64,000 nucleotides of DNA, taken from NCBI RefSeq assembly GCF_039673065.1, contig NZ_JBDJKW010000005.1, forward strand, positions 62,001 to 126,000, read 5' to 3'. Under the pieces are notes generated by a model. The model was not told the DNA's origin, did no database searches, and worked only from the letters and a program-made list of their open reading frames with translations. The stretch comes from Allobosea sp039673065 (GTDB lineage: Bacteria; Pseudomonadota; Alphaproteobacteria; Rhizobiales; Beijerinckiaceae). Shown here in pieces: positions 9,392 through 18,026 of this stretch. Position 1 is the stretch's first letter. The number at the start of each line of letters is the position of its first letter. Position numbers and translations under genes: made by a program.

Positions 9392-9728
9392 AGGCGGCGA
9401 GATCGAGCCTGGCGATCACGGCCCGGGCCTCGGCCGCCGCCAGCGCCAGCGCGTCCATGCGGTTTTCCAGCTTGGCGCAGGGCGGCAGCGCCAGCTGCTG
9501 CTCGACCAGATCGGCGGCCTCGGCCACCTGCCACGCACCGATGGCGCGCGCCGCGCCCTTCAGCGTGTGGGCGGCGTCGCGCCGTGCCGCCGGATCCTCG
9601 GCGCTGTGGATGGTGCGCAGGTGCCGCACGCATTGCTGGGCGAAGAGGCCGAGGAGCTCGCGCTCCAGCGCGAGGTCGCCGCCGGTCTGGCGCGACAGGT
9701 GCTCGGTGTCGATGGCTGACTGGGACAT
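9390..9728 (-). CDS. Stand-alone Hpt (histidine phosphotransfer) domain protein
   Basis: A 112-residue all-helical protein. The Hpt signature AAHTLKGAARAIGAWQVAEAADLVEQ is visible with the phospho-accepting His near residue 54. Such proteins relay phosphate between a hybrid histidine kinase and a response regulator, or act as ChpT-like intermediates. No kinase or regulator lies nearby, so this is an orphan phosphotransfer protein. It is divergent from the giant polar-growth gene (267 nt apart). Partner cannot be deduced from context. Confidence 0.88.
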   Translation of the reverse strand: MSQSAIDTEHLSRQTGGDLALERELLGLFAQQCVRHLRTIHSAEDPAARRDAAHTLKGAARAIGAWQVAEAADLVEQQLALPPCAKLENRMDALALAAAEARAVIARLDLAA

Positions 9729-9995
9729 GTCGGATCACTCGATTTCGGGGCGCGCGAGCGCTCTCCCGCCGCGGTAGCGCAATCTCTCAGCAAGCGCTTT
9801 TATGGTGAACGAGGCGTTAACGACGTTTGTGAATCCCGCCGGCAATCGGGTTTCCATCCCTCACTGCCTCAACTACCCTTCAACCGAGTAAACGATGGGC
9901 GTCTTGTCCCCGCACGCTTTCCGGCCCAGTTTGCCGGAGGGTGACGGGCACGCGATGCGCGACCCCGTCGTCAGTAGCGTAGCGAGGCGGCATTC

Positions 9996-12900
9996 ATGAC
10001 CCGGCAAACCAAGCTCCAGGATCCGACCGAAGCGGCGATGTCGGCGATCGAGGAGGCCCTGAAGCTGGACCAGCCGCAGGGCGAGCGTCCGGCGGGCTCC
10101 GATGGCGGCAAGCTGCCCGGCGCCGGCGACCTCAAGCTCGAACTGCCGAGGGTGGAATCCGCCCCCGCCCTGCCCGCCGCCCCGCCGGCGGCTCCCGCCG
10201 CTTCCGCAGCCGCCCAGCCGGAGAGCGCCCAGCCGGCCCCGCGCGCCCGGCCGGCCATCGCGCCCGACACCAGCCGCGTCGCCAATGACGACCGCCGCGA
10301 TTCCAGCTCGCTCGTCCAGGCCTTCTCCGCCCGCCCGTCCGCTCGCCCCTACGTCTTCGCCGCGCTCGCCGCCGTCGCCTGGCTGGGCGCGTCCGCCTTC
10401 GCGCTCGTCAGCCGCTACGGCTCCTTCACCGACGGCCTGCCGCCGACGCTGGCCGCCTGGGGCGCCGGCGAGTGGATCCTGATGGCGCTCGCCATCGGCG
10501 CGCCCATCGTCTTCTTCTTCGTCCTCGCCGCGCTCTACCGTCGCACCCAGGAGATGCGCCTGGTCTCGCGCGCCATGACCGAGGTCGCGCTCCGCCTGGC
10601 CGAGCCCGAGGTGGTGGCCGGCGATTCCGTGCTGTCGCTGAGCCAGACCATCCGCCGCGAGGTCGCCGCCATGGGCGACGGCATCGAGCGCGCGGTCGCC
10701 CGCGCCGGCGAGCTGGAGACCATCGTGCGCGGCGAGATCGCCACGCTGGAGCGCGCCTATGCCGACAACGAGATCCGGCTGCGTGCCCTGATCGACGAAC
10801 TGGTGACGCAGCGCGAATCCGTGGTCGGCAATGCCGAGCGCGTGAAGTTCGCCATCAGCGGCGCCCACGAGACCATCAGCAAGAACCTCGAGACCGCCAG
10901 CCGCTCGATCTCGGAGGCGGTGTCGCAGGCCGGCGAGCGCGTGACCTCCACCCTCACCGAGAAGGGCGACCAGATCACCATCGCGCTGGGCCGGGCCGGC
11001 GAGCGCATGGTCGACGAGATCGGCGGGCGCGGCAACGAGCTGGTCGAGCGCCTGCAGATCACCTCCGGCGAGGTCGGCACCAAGCTCACCACGGCCAGCG
11101 AGAGCGTCGCGGCGCTGATCGACAGCCGCGTGCAGGACATTTCCTCCTCGCTCGAGCGCACCGGCGCCGTGCTGACCGAGGGCCTGACCGCCGGCGCCCG
11201 CGACGTCACCCGCGCCATCAGCGAGACCGGCTCGCAGGTCGCGGAATCGCTGGCCAGCCGCGCCGAGACCGTTAACGAGACGCTGCGCAGCACCGGCGAG
11301 ACACTCGCCCAGGAGATTTCGCAGCGCGGCACGCTGGTCGCCGAGCGCTTCGAGCAGAGCGGCAACAGCCTGGCCGAGCTGATCGAGCGCCAGAGCGGCG
11401 ACCTGACCCGCCGCCTCGCCGAGACCGGCGAGACCCTGCGCTCGGCGATCGCCGACGAGGGTGGCAGCGTCACCTCGCGCCTGGCAGAGACCGGCGAAGC
11501 GGTGCGCAGCTCGATCGCCGTCGAGGGCCAGAGCCTCACCAGCCGCCTCGCCGAGACCGGCGAGACGCTGCGCTCCACCCTGTCGGAGGAAGGCGAGAGC
11601 GTCACCACCCGCCTGGCCGAGGTCGGCCGCGGCGTGCATTCGCTGCTCGGCAAGCAGAACGAGCTGGTCGCCTCGCGCATCCAGCAGGCCGGCGACACCG
11701 TCCACGCGCTGCTGGGCAAGCAGAGCGAGGAGTTGGTCGGCCGCCTGACCGAGACGGTGCAGACCGTCGACGGGCTGCTGCGCGAGCGCAGCGATTCCAT
11801 CATCCTGCGCTTCGACGAAGCCGGCCGCAGCCTCGATACGGTGATCGGCGAGCGCGGCGAGGAGCTGACCTCGCGGATCTCCGCCGTCGGCGCCACCGTC
11901 CACAGCCTGTTCTCGGAAGAGGCCGGCAGCCTCGTCACCCGCCTCTCCGATGTCGGGCATGAAGTGCGCGGCGCCATCGGCTCGCAGGGCGACACGCTGG
12001 TCGAGCGCCTCTCCGAGGTCGGCCGCAGCATGCAGGACGCGCTCGGCGCCCGCGCCGAGGGGCTGGTCGAGCGTCTGGCCGGCGTCAGCCGTGACGTCGA
12101 GCAGGCGATCGGCTCCGGCGGCGACGGGCTGCTCGCCCGCCTCGCCGAGGTCACGCAGGAGGTCCAGCAGGTCATCGGCTCGCGCAGCGAGGACCTGGTC
12201 ACCCGTCTCTCCGATGTCACCCGCGAGATCGAGAACGCCATCGGCGCGCGCGGCGACGGGCTCGTCACCCGCTTGGCCGAGGTCACCCGCGGCGTCGAGA
12301 CCGCGATCGATGAGCGCGGCGGCGGGCTGGTCGATCGCCTCGCCGCGGTCAGCCGCGAGGTCGAGGGCACGCTCGGCGACAAGGGCGACCGTCTGGTCGG
12401 CCGCCTCTCCGAGGTCGGTCAGGAGATCCACACCGCGCTCGGCGAGCGCGGCGAAGGCCTCGCCAGCCGCCTCGCCGAGGTCGGCGCCGACGTGCAGTCG
12501 GCGATCAGCGAGCAGCGCGAAAACCTCATCCTCCAGCTCGCCGAAGCCGGCTCGGGCGTGCGCAAGCTGCTCGCGGCCGAGAGCGAGGCGCTGGCCGGCC
12601 GCGTGCTGGCCACCGGCCAGGACATGCAGGAGCTGCTCTCGGGCCAGAGCCAGGCGCTGGTCACCCGCGTCGCCGATGTCGGCCGCTCGGTCCACGGCCT
12701 GCTGGCGGAGCGCAGCGGCGCCCTGATCGGCAAGCTGGCCGAAGCCGGCCAGACGCTGCAGGAGCAGCTCGGCGAACAGGGCGAGGCGATCGCCGCCCGC
12801 ATCAACGCCGCGAGCCAGAGCGCGCGCGCAGTGTTCGACGATCAGCAGGCCGGCTTCATCGCCCGCCTCAACGACACCGGCAATGAGGTCGTCAGCCTGC

Positions 12901-15900
12901 TCGGCAGCCAGCGCGAGAGCATCATCGCCGGCCTCACCGCCACCGGCAGCGAGGTCCACGCGCTGCTCGGCACGCAGGGCGAGGAACTCGCCGCGCGTCT
13001 CGCCGCCGCCAACCGCGCGCTGTCCGACACGATCAACCTCGACGGCCGCCTGGTCGCCGAGCGCGTCGACGAGGCCGCCAAGGCTCTGCGCGAGAGCTTC
13101 ACCTCGCAGGCCGAGCAGGCCAGCGGGCTGCTGGCCTCGACCGGCAAGGACGTGATGATCGCGCTGACCCAGCAGGGCGGCCGCGTCAACGAGGCCCTGG
13201 CCGCCAACGCCGCCTCGCTGCTGCGCTCGGTCGACGAGCGCTCGCAGGCGCTCAACGAGCTGCTCGCCAGCCGCCATGACGCGCTCAACCGGCTGTTCGA
13301 TGTGCAGGGTCGCGAGATCGAGGCCAATCTCAGCGCCCGCCTCGGCGGCTTCCAGGAGATCATCGTCACCCGCGGTGGTGCCCTTGCCGAGCGCATCGCC
13401 GGCGATGCACATCGCTTCACCGACACGGTCACGACGCGCCTGTCGCAGGTCGAGAAGCTGCTCGGCACCGAGGCGCAGGAGCTGGCCGAGCGCATCGGCG
13501 AGCGCTCGCAGCAGGCGGCGGAGATCATGACCACCCGCACGCAGGATGCGGCGGCGGCCATGGAGAACCAGATCCGCATCTTCGAGGAGCGTTCCAGCGC
13601 CAAGAGCGCCGAGATCGCGACCTCGCTGGACGGGCTGATCGCGCGCATCGACGGCAATCTCGGCTCCCGCGCCACGGCGCTCAACGAGGCGCTGGTCGAG
13701 CGCACGGTCGACATCGCCCGCGTCATGGCGGAGGGCGGCCGCGAGGTCACGCGCGCGCTGGCGGCCAAGGCCGACGAGATCGGCGAGATCGTCACCTCCA
13801 AGAGCGAGGCGCTGACCCAGACGCTGGCCGAGAAGGCCGATTCCATCAACGCGACGCTGGGCGGCCGCGCCCTGCAGATCGCCGACACGCTCGACCAGAG
13901 CGTGGCGCGCTTCGAGGAGCGCGTGGTCGGCCGGCTCGACAGCGTCTCCGGCACGCTCGACGCCCGCGGCTCGGAGATCGCCGAGCGGCTGCAGTCGACC
14001 TCCAGCGCGATCTCGGCCACGCTCGGCGCGAGCACGCAGGAGCTGCACGCCCTGTTCGAGGACAAGGGCAGCAGCCTGGTCGCCGCCCTCGGCGAGAGCG
14101 GCACCCGCCTCGTCCAGACCCTGCAGAGCAAGGCCGACGAGCTGGCCGACGGCTTCGGCCACCGCACCGAGGAGCTGCGCGCCCTGTTCGACGACAAGGG
14201 CAGCGGCATGGTGGTTGCGCTGGGCAGCAGCGGCACGCGCGTGATCGACACGCTCGAGGCCAAGGCGACCGAGATCGCCGCCAGCTTCGGCGCCCGCAGC
14301 GAGGACCTGCGCGCCCTGTTCGACGAAAAGGGCCAGGGCGTGGTCGAGGTGCTCGACCGCCGCGGCAACCAGATCGCGGCGCGGCTCGACGCCGGCTCCG
14401 GCCAGATCGCGAACGCGCTCGACAGCCGTACCGAGGCGCTGCGCACCCTGTTCGAAGAGAGCGGCAGCCGCATCGTCGAGACGGTCGGCCAGCGCGGCGC
14501 GGCCATCGTCGGCGAGATCGCCGGCACGGCCGAGACGCTGGTGCGCGACCTGGAGGGCCGCAGCGGCTCGCTGGTCGCCGGCCTGCGCGACCACGGCGCC
14601 GAGATCGCCGCCGCGCTCGACGCCGCTTCGACCCAGCTGCGCGAGACCATCGAGACCGGCACCGGCCAGTCCGTCGAGGCGCTGCTCCAGACCAACGACC
14701 AGCTGCGCACCGAGCTCGGCGGCATGCTCGGCCGCCTGGCCGAGGCCAACAAACTGATGCAGCAGATCGTCACCGGCGCGAACAAGAACCTCGTGGCGAT
14801 CGAGAGCAGCCTGTCGAGCCGCGTCGAGGAGCTGCAATCCGTGCTCTCGACCGTGGTCGAGGAGACGGGCCGCACGTCCATGGAGGTCGGCAACCAGGTC
14901 CAGATGCTCAAGGGCTTCGCCGAGGGCACGCTGCGCGACACCGCCGAGCTGATCAGCCGCATCGACGAGCAGGGCTCCTCGATGACCGAGACCACCCAGA
15001 CCAACACGGCGGCCCTCAATGCCGTCGCCCAGCGTCTGGAGCAGGTCGAGGCCCGGGTCGGCAACGCGCTCGCCGAGCGCAAGGACGCGCTGGAGCAACT
15101 GCACACGCTGATCTCCAGCCGCACCGACGAGATCGGCGAGATCACCCGCGGCTTCGCCTCCTCGCTCGACGAATCGCTCGGCTCGGCTCAGGAGCGCACC
15201 CGCCAGATCGGCAGCCTGCTCACCGAGTCGGCAGAGGTCGCCAGCGGGGCGATTACCCAGCAGTTCGACACGATCCGCACCGCGACGGGCCGCGAGCGCG
15301 AACGCATCGCGCAGGCCCTGCGCGCCTCCTACGAGCAGGTCGTCGGCGAGGTCGGCGCGGAGATCGCCAAGGTCACCGAGCGCTTCCAGAGCTCCGCCGA
15401 CGAGATGCGTGCGATGTCGGCCGCCATCCAGCAGGAGCTGGAGGCGACCCGCTCCGAGCTCAAGCGCGGCGTGCTCGACCTGCCGCGCGAGACGCAGGAA
15501 TCGACCGCCGCCATGCGCCGCGTCGTGGCCGACCAGATCAAGGCGCTCAACGAACTGACCGAGATCGTCAGCCGCTCCGGCCGCAGCATGGACGTGACCC
15601 GGCCCGCGCCGGAGAGCGCCAGCCGGCGCCCGGCCGCCTTCCCCGCCACCACCACGGCGACCGCCGTCGCGGTGGAGAGCCCGCGGGCCCCTGCCCTGAC
15701 CGAGCCGCTGCGCGCCTCGATCGACCCGACCCCGGCCCAGCCGGCGCCGCAGGCCGCCGCTCGCGCCGAGACGCGCAAGCCGGTCGAGGCCGCCCCCGTC
15801 GCCAAGACGGGCTGGCTCTCCGACCTGCTCAACCGCGCCTCGCGCGACGACCGCGAGCCGGAGGCGTCGAAGCCGACCGCCCACAGCATCGAGAAGCTCG

Positions 15901-16226
15901 ATTCGCTCTCGGTCGACATCGCCCGGATGATCGACCATGACGCGGCCGTCGAGCTCTGGGACCGCTACAAGCGGGGTGAGCGCAACGTCTTCACGCGCCG
16001 GCTCTACACGCTGCAGGGCCAGCAGACCTTCGACGAGATCCGTCGCAAGTACCGCCGCGACAGCGAGTTCAAGGAGACGGTCGACCGCTATATCGAGGAG
16101 TTCGAGCGCCTGCTCGGCGAAGCGGCCAAGGACGACCGCGACTCGATGGTGGCCAAGACCTACCTGACCTCGGAGACCGGCAAGGTCTACACCATGCTGG
16201 CCCATGCCAGCGGGCGCTTCGAGTAA
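9996..16226 (+). CDS. Growth-pole-ring type giant polar protein (GPR/RgsE-like) with apolipoprotein-like 22-mer repeats
   Basis: A 2,076-residue protein. Order: Pro/Ala-rich disordered leader (1-115), two hydrophobic segments (about 119-139 and 160-181), a helical zone, then 58 consecutive 22-residue repeats from residue 294 to 1569, further coiled coil to about 1870, a Pro-rich linker, and a conserved C-terminal domain (about 1965-2076, KLDSLSVDIARMIDHDAAVELWDRYKRG). Length, repeats and C-terminal domain match the Hyphomicrobiales GPR protein of Agrobacterium (about 2,100 residues) and RgsE of Sinorhizobium, which form a ring at the growth pole and organise unipolar elongation. It is a single gene with its own terminator. 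The family link is from memory, without alignment. Confidence 0.85.
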   Translation: MTRQTKLQDPTEAAMSAIEEALKLDQPQGERPAGSDGGKLPGAGDLKLELPRVESAPALPAAPPAAPAASAAAQPESAQPAPRARPAIAPDTSRVANDDRRDSSSLVQAFSARPSARPYVFAALAAVAWLGASAFALVSRYGSFTDGLPPTLAAWGAGEWILMALAIGAPIVFFFVLAALYRRTQEMRLVSRAMTEVALRLAEPEVVAGDSVLSLSQTIRREVAAMGDGIERAVARAGELETIVRGEIATLERAYADNEIRLRALIDELVTQRESVVGNAERVKFAISGAHETISKNLETASRSISEAVSQAGERVTSTLTEKGDQITIALGRAGERMVDEIGGRGNELVERLQITSGEVGTKLTTASESVAALIDSRVQDISSSLERTGAVLTEGLTAGARDVTRAISETGSQVAESLASRAETVNETLRSTGETLAQEISQRGTLVAERFEQSGNSLAELIERQSGDLTRRLAETGETLRSAIADEGGSVTSRLAETGEAVRSSIAVEGQSLTSRLAETGETLRSTLSEEGESVTTRLAEVGRGVHSLLGKQNELVASRIQQAGDTVHALLGKQSEELVGRLTETVQTVDGLLRERSDSIILRFDEAGRSLDTVIGERGEELTSRISAVGATVHSLFSEEAGSLVTRLSDVGHEVRGAIGSQGDTLVERLSEVGRSMQDALGARAEGLVERLAGVSRDVEQAIGSGGDGLLARLAEVTQEVQQVIGSRSEDLVTRLSDVTREIENAIGARGDGLVTRLAEVTRGVETAIDERGGGLVDRLAAVSREVEGTLGDKGDRLVGRLSEVGQEIHTALGERGEGLASRLAEVGADVQSAISEQRENLILQLAEAGSGVRKLLAAESEALAGRVLATGQDMQELLSGQSQALVTRVADVGRSVHGLLAERSGALIGKLAEAGQTLQEQLGEQGEAIAARINAASQSARAVFDDQQAGFIARLNDTGNEVVSLLGSQRESIIAGLTATGSEVHALLGTQGEELAARLAAANRALSDTINLDGRLVAERVDEAAKALRESFTSQAEQASGLLASTGKDVMIALTQQGGRVNEALAANAASLLRSVDERSQALNELLASRHDALNRLFDVQGREIEANLSARLGGFQEIIVTRGGALAERIAGDAHRFTDTVTTRLSQVEKLLGTEAQELAERIGERSQQAAEIMTTRTQDAAAAMENQIRIFEERSSAKSAEIATSLDGLIARIDGNLGSRATALNEALVERTVDIARVMAEGGREVTRALAAKADEIGEIVTSKSEALTQTLAEKADSINATLGGRALQIADTLDQSVARFEERVVGRLDSVSGTLDARGSEIAERLQSTSSAISATLGASTQELHALFEDKGSSLVAALGESGTRLVQTLQSKADELADGFGHRTEELRALFDDKGSGMVVALGSSGTRVIDTLEAKATEIAASFGARSEDLRALFDEKGQGVVEVLDRRGNQIAARLDAGSGQIANALDSRTEALRTLFEESGSRIVETVGQRGAAIVGEIAGTAETLVRDLEGRSGSLVAGLRDHGAEIAAALDAASTQLRETIETGTGQSVEALLQTNDQLRTELGGMLGRLAEANKLMQQIVTGANKNLVAIESSLSSRVEELQSVLSTVVEETGRTSMEVGNQVQMLKGFAEGTLRDTAELISRIDEQGSSMTETTQTNTAALNAVAQRLEQVEARVGNALAERKDALEQLHTLISSRTDEIGEITRGFASSLDESLGSAQERTRQIGSLLTESAEVASGAITQQFDTIRTATGRERERIAQALRASYEQVVGEVGAEIAKVTERFQSSADEMRAMSAAIQQELEATRSELKRGVLDLPRETQESTAAMRRVVADQIKALNELTEIVSRSGRSMDVTRPAPESASRRPAAFPATTTATAVAVESPRAPALTEPLRASIDPTPAQPAPQAAARAETRKPVEAAPVAKTGWLSDLLNRASRDDREPEASKPTAHSIEKLDSLSVDIARMIDHDAAVELWDRYKRGERNVFTRRLYTLQGQQTFDEIRRKYRRDSEFKETVDRYIEEFERLLGEAAKDDRDSMVAKTYLTSETGKVYTMLAHASGRFE
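10875..14702 (+). repeat. 58 tandem 66-bp (22-residue) coding repeats within the polar-growth gene
   Basis: Cutting the translation every 22 residues from residue 294 gives 58 units in phase to residue 1569. Most begin with a hydrophobic pair at positions 1-2 (LV, LT, VT, IA), have Leu/Ile at 5, a small or hydrophobic residue at 8 and 12, hydrophobic at 15-16, and a polar end. Typical starts are LVERLSEVGRS, LVTRLSDVTRE and LTSRLAETGET. This is the apolipoprotein A/E 11/22-mer pattern of amphipathic helices. Units 9-29 are the most alike; later ones diverge but keep phase. No insertion or deletion breaks the 66-bp frame over 3.8 kb. Confidence 0.9.
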
Positions 16227-16251
16227 GCGGCGCAGACAGGCCGAAACGACG

Positions 16252-16287
16252 AAAGGCCGCTCCGGGAGGCGCGGCCTTTCCTTTTCT
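16252..16287 (+). terminator. Intrinsic terminator after the polar-growth gene
   Basis: A perfect 9-bp stem (AAAGGCCGC / GCGGCCTTT) with a 10-nt loop, followed by CCTTTTCT, 25 nt after the stop codon. Good intrinsic terminator for the plus strand. Confidence 0.8.
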
Positions 16288-16328
16288 GCAGGCAACGGCC
16301 TTCGCGCCGGAACGGCGTGCAGCACGCC

Positions 16329-17045
16329 TCAGTGCAGGCCGTTCTCGAAACGCATCGCCCCCTCGTTCAGGAAACACGCCTTACTGAACAATCCGAGATC
16401 GAGCGGATTCGGCAGCCGGATGTCGGTGAGATCGGGAAACGGCTTGGCGGACGGGTCGTAGGACCGGTCGATCTGCGAGAGGAAGATCAGGATCACGCCC
16501 CTCTCTCGGGCGAAGCGTCGCAGCACCGCAACCTGCTCGCTCAACGCAGGCTTGTCGCGCCTCTGATCGAGCAGCTGCAGATAGTCGATCGTCGCAATCG
16601 TTCCGGGCGGTGCGCTCGCCAGTTTCGCCGTGATCAGGGACGCGCTGATCTCGTCGGCATCCTCCAGCCGAAAGCGGGGCTCCAAGGCCGATGGTTCGAT
16701 GCCCATCGCTCGAAACCGCGCGATGACGTCGCCTGCCGTCTCCTCCAGGGTGAAGAGCGCAGCGCTGCGGCCCGCCCTCATCGCGGCCGCCATCAAGCCG
16801 AAACCGAACAGGGTCTTGCCCTGCCCCGGCCGTGCGCCCAGCAGGAGCATGTCGCCATGGCTGAGATGCGCCAGCACCCCGCTGACCCTATCGAGCGCCG
16901 ATGCCTTCGCCACCAGCAGGCTCCAGCGGGCGAAGCCCTCACCGGCGGCGACGCGGTCCAGCGCCGCATGCAGAGGAATTCCCTCTGAACGCGCCAATTG
17001 CCTCGCACGATGCCTGAGGCGACGAACCGGAGCGGATAATCTCAT
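16329..17045 (-). CDS. Short DnaB-like (RecA-fold) ATPase
   Basis: A 238-residue protein related to the C-terminal ATPase domain of replicative helicase DnaB, but lacking the DnaB N-terminal domain (full DnaB is about 450-500 residues). Walker A is GARPGQGKT near residue 70, Walker B is TIDYLQLLD near 155, and the sensor-like block is ILIFLSQIDRSYD near 185. The first 50 residues are basic and helical (RLRHRARQLARSEGIPLHAALDRVA) and resemble a small accessory domain. The ATG at 17045 is chosen because AGGAGG lies 6 nt upstream (17052-17057); a GTG at 17048 is too close. No phage or plasmid genes adjoin it. Helicase activity is unproven. Confidence 0.8.
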   Translation of the reverse strand: MRLSAPVRRLRHRARQLARSEGIPLHAALDRVAAGEGFARWSLLVAKASALDRVSGVLAHLSHGDMLLLGARPGQGKTLFGFGLMAAAMRAGRSAALFTLEETAGDVIARFRAMGIEPSALEPRFRLEDADEISASLITAKLASAPPGTIATIDYLQLLDQRRDKPALSEQVAVLRRFARERGVILIFLSQIDRSYDPSAKPFPDLTDIRLPNPLDLGLFSKACFLNEGAMRFENGLH

Positions 17046-17314
17046 CACGAACCTCCTATCGCGGGTGACCGTCGCAATCCCTCCTCATGCGTAGACCCGA
17101 ATAGTCGGTGAGATGATGGCGAAGCCCTGCACGATGGTGCTGCCCCGGCTGGAGGGGGGAGGCGTGGGCGACGCCTGACGGGAATCTAGCGGAGATTCGC
17201 CGGATTGGAAGACGCCAGCCGCATCGTCCACGACGCCCAACCCGGCCCTTCGCGCCGCGGGCAGCTTTAACGTGGGGTGGGCCGGCGACATAACCGGCCA
17301 GACACCCCTTAAGC

Positions 17315-17914
17315 TCAGCCCCGGCCGGCCCAGCGGACGATCTCGATCATCACCTGCGAGAGCGCCCGGTCGAGCGCCTGTGCGGCCGCGCCGCCGTCGC
17401 CGGCGACGCTCGGCACGCGCGCGCTGAACAGCTTGGCGCGCTGGATCTTGCCGTTGCGGTCGCCGACCAGCTTGGCGGTGATCTCGACCACGGCCTGGCC
17501 GGAGGGCGCGTCGATATTGAAGCTGCGTATGTCGGTATTGAGCTGGAGATCGGGCACGATCCGCTCGCCCGGCCGGCTGACCGAGCCGATGCGGCTGCCG
17601 TTCTCGAAGGTCTGGATCAGGCGCGTCTGGACGAGGCGCGGCACCCGGTCGGCCCATTGCGCGCCGCCGAGGAAGGAGAGCGAGCCGCTGCCGTCGCGCA
17701 CGATCATGCGGTCGGAATCGAGCGCCTGCACCGTCGTCGGCTCGGCGACGATCAGCGTGGCGCGCGAGCCGCCGACCCGGCCGAAATCGCTCGGCGCCGA
17801 GAGGTCGAAGGTGGTGGGCGCCGCGCCGCCGCCGCAGCCCGCCAGGGCGAGCGAGACCGCGAGGGCGACGAGGGGAAGGCGAAGGGCGGGCAGTTTGGAC
17901 ATGTCTCGCATCAC
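17315..17914 (-). CDS. ABC-type transport auxiliary lipoprotein (PqiC/LbpC-like) of the Mla-type operon
   Basis: A 199-residue lipoprotein. The signal peptide has a clear lipobox LALAGC ending near residue 27, followed by GGGAAPTTFDLSAP. The domain (ALDSDRMIVRDGSGSLSFLGGAQWADRVPRLVQTRLIQTFENG) matches the ABC-transport auxiliary component family that includes PqiC. It is the last gene of the minus-strand mlaE-F-D set, 112 nt after mlaD. It probably sits in the outer membrane and helps the MCE protein pass phospholipids across the periplasm. About 270 nt of gene-free DNA follows; I see only short weak hairpins in it. Confidence 0.88.
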   Translation of the reverse strand: MMRDMSKLPALRLPLVALAVSLALAGCGGGAAPTTFDLSAPSDFGRVGGSRATLIVAEPTTVQALDSDRMIVRDGSGSLSFLGGAQWADRVPRLVQTRLIQTFENGSRIGSVSRPGERIVPDLQLNTDIRSFNIDAPSGQAVVEITAKLVGDRNGKIQRAKLFSARVPSVAGDGGAAAQALDRALSQVMIEIVRWAGRG

Positions 17915-18026
17915 GATTCCGACCTAACGCATCGGGCCGGGAAGGGAAATCCAGTCCCCGGCGATAAACGATGCAGCGACAGATACGCAGCCCCTCGCCG
18001 CCCCCAACGAGCAGGCTGCGGCGATC

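Noticed and set aside
9831..9835. A CcrM (GANTC) site upstream of the polar-growth gene
   Set aside because: A single GAATC is expected by chance; there is no cluster or GcrA-type promoter that I could define.
10875..14702. Regular 66-bp periodicity that could suggest a CRISPR array or minisatellite
   Set aside because: The units are diverged, lack conserved repeat/spacer alternation, and encode an amphipathic 22-mer in frame.
9873..16325. A 2,150-codon open frame on the strand opposite the polar-growth gene
   Set aside because: It is a GC-rich mirror of the repeats: low-complexity Ala/Gly/Leu/Arg sequence with no recognisable domain, running past both ends of the real gene.
16329..17045. 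Prophage remnant at the DnaB-like gene
   Set aside because: No integrase, structural phage genes or attachment repeats are near, and composition matches the neighbours.
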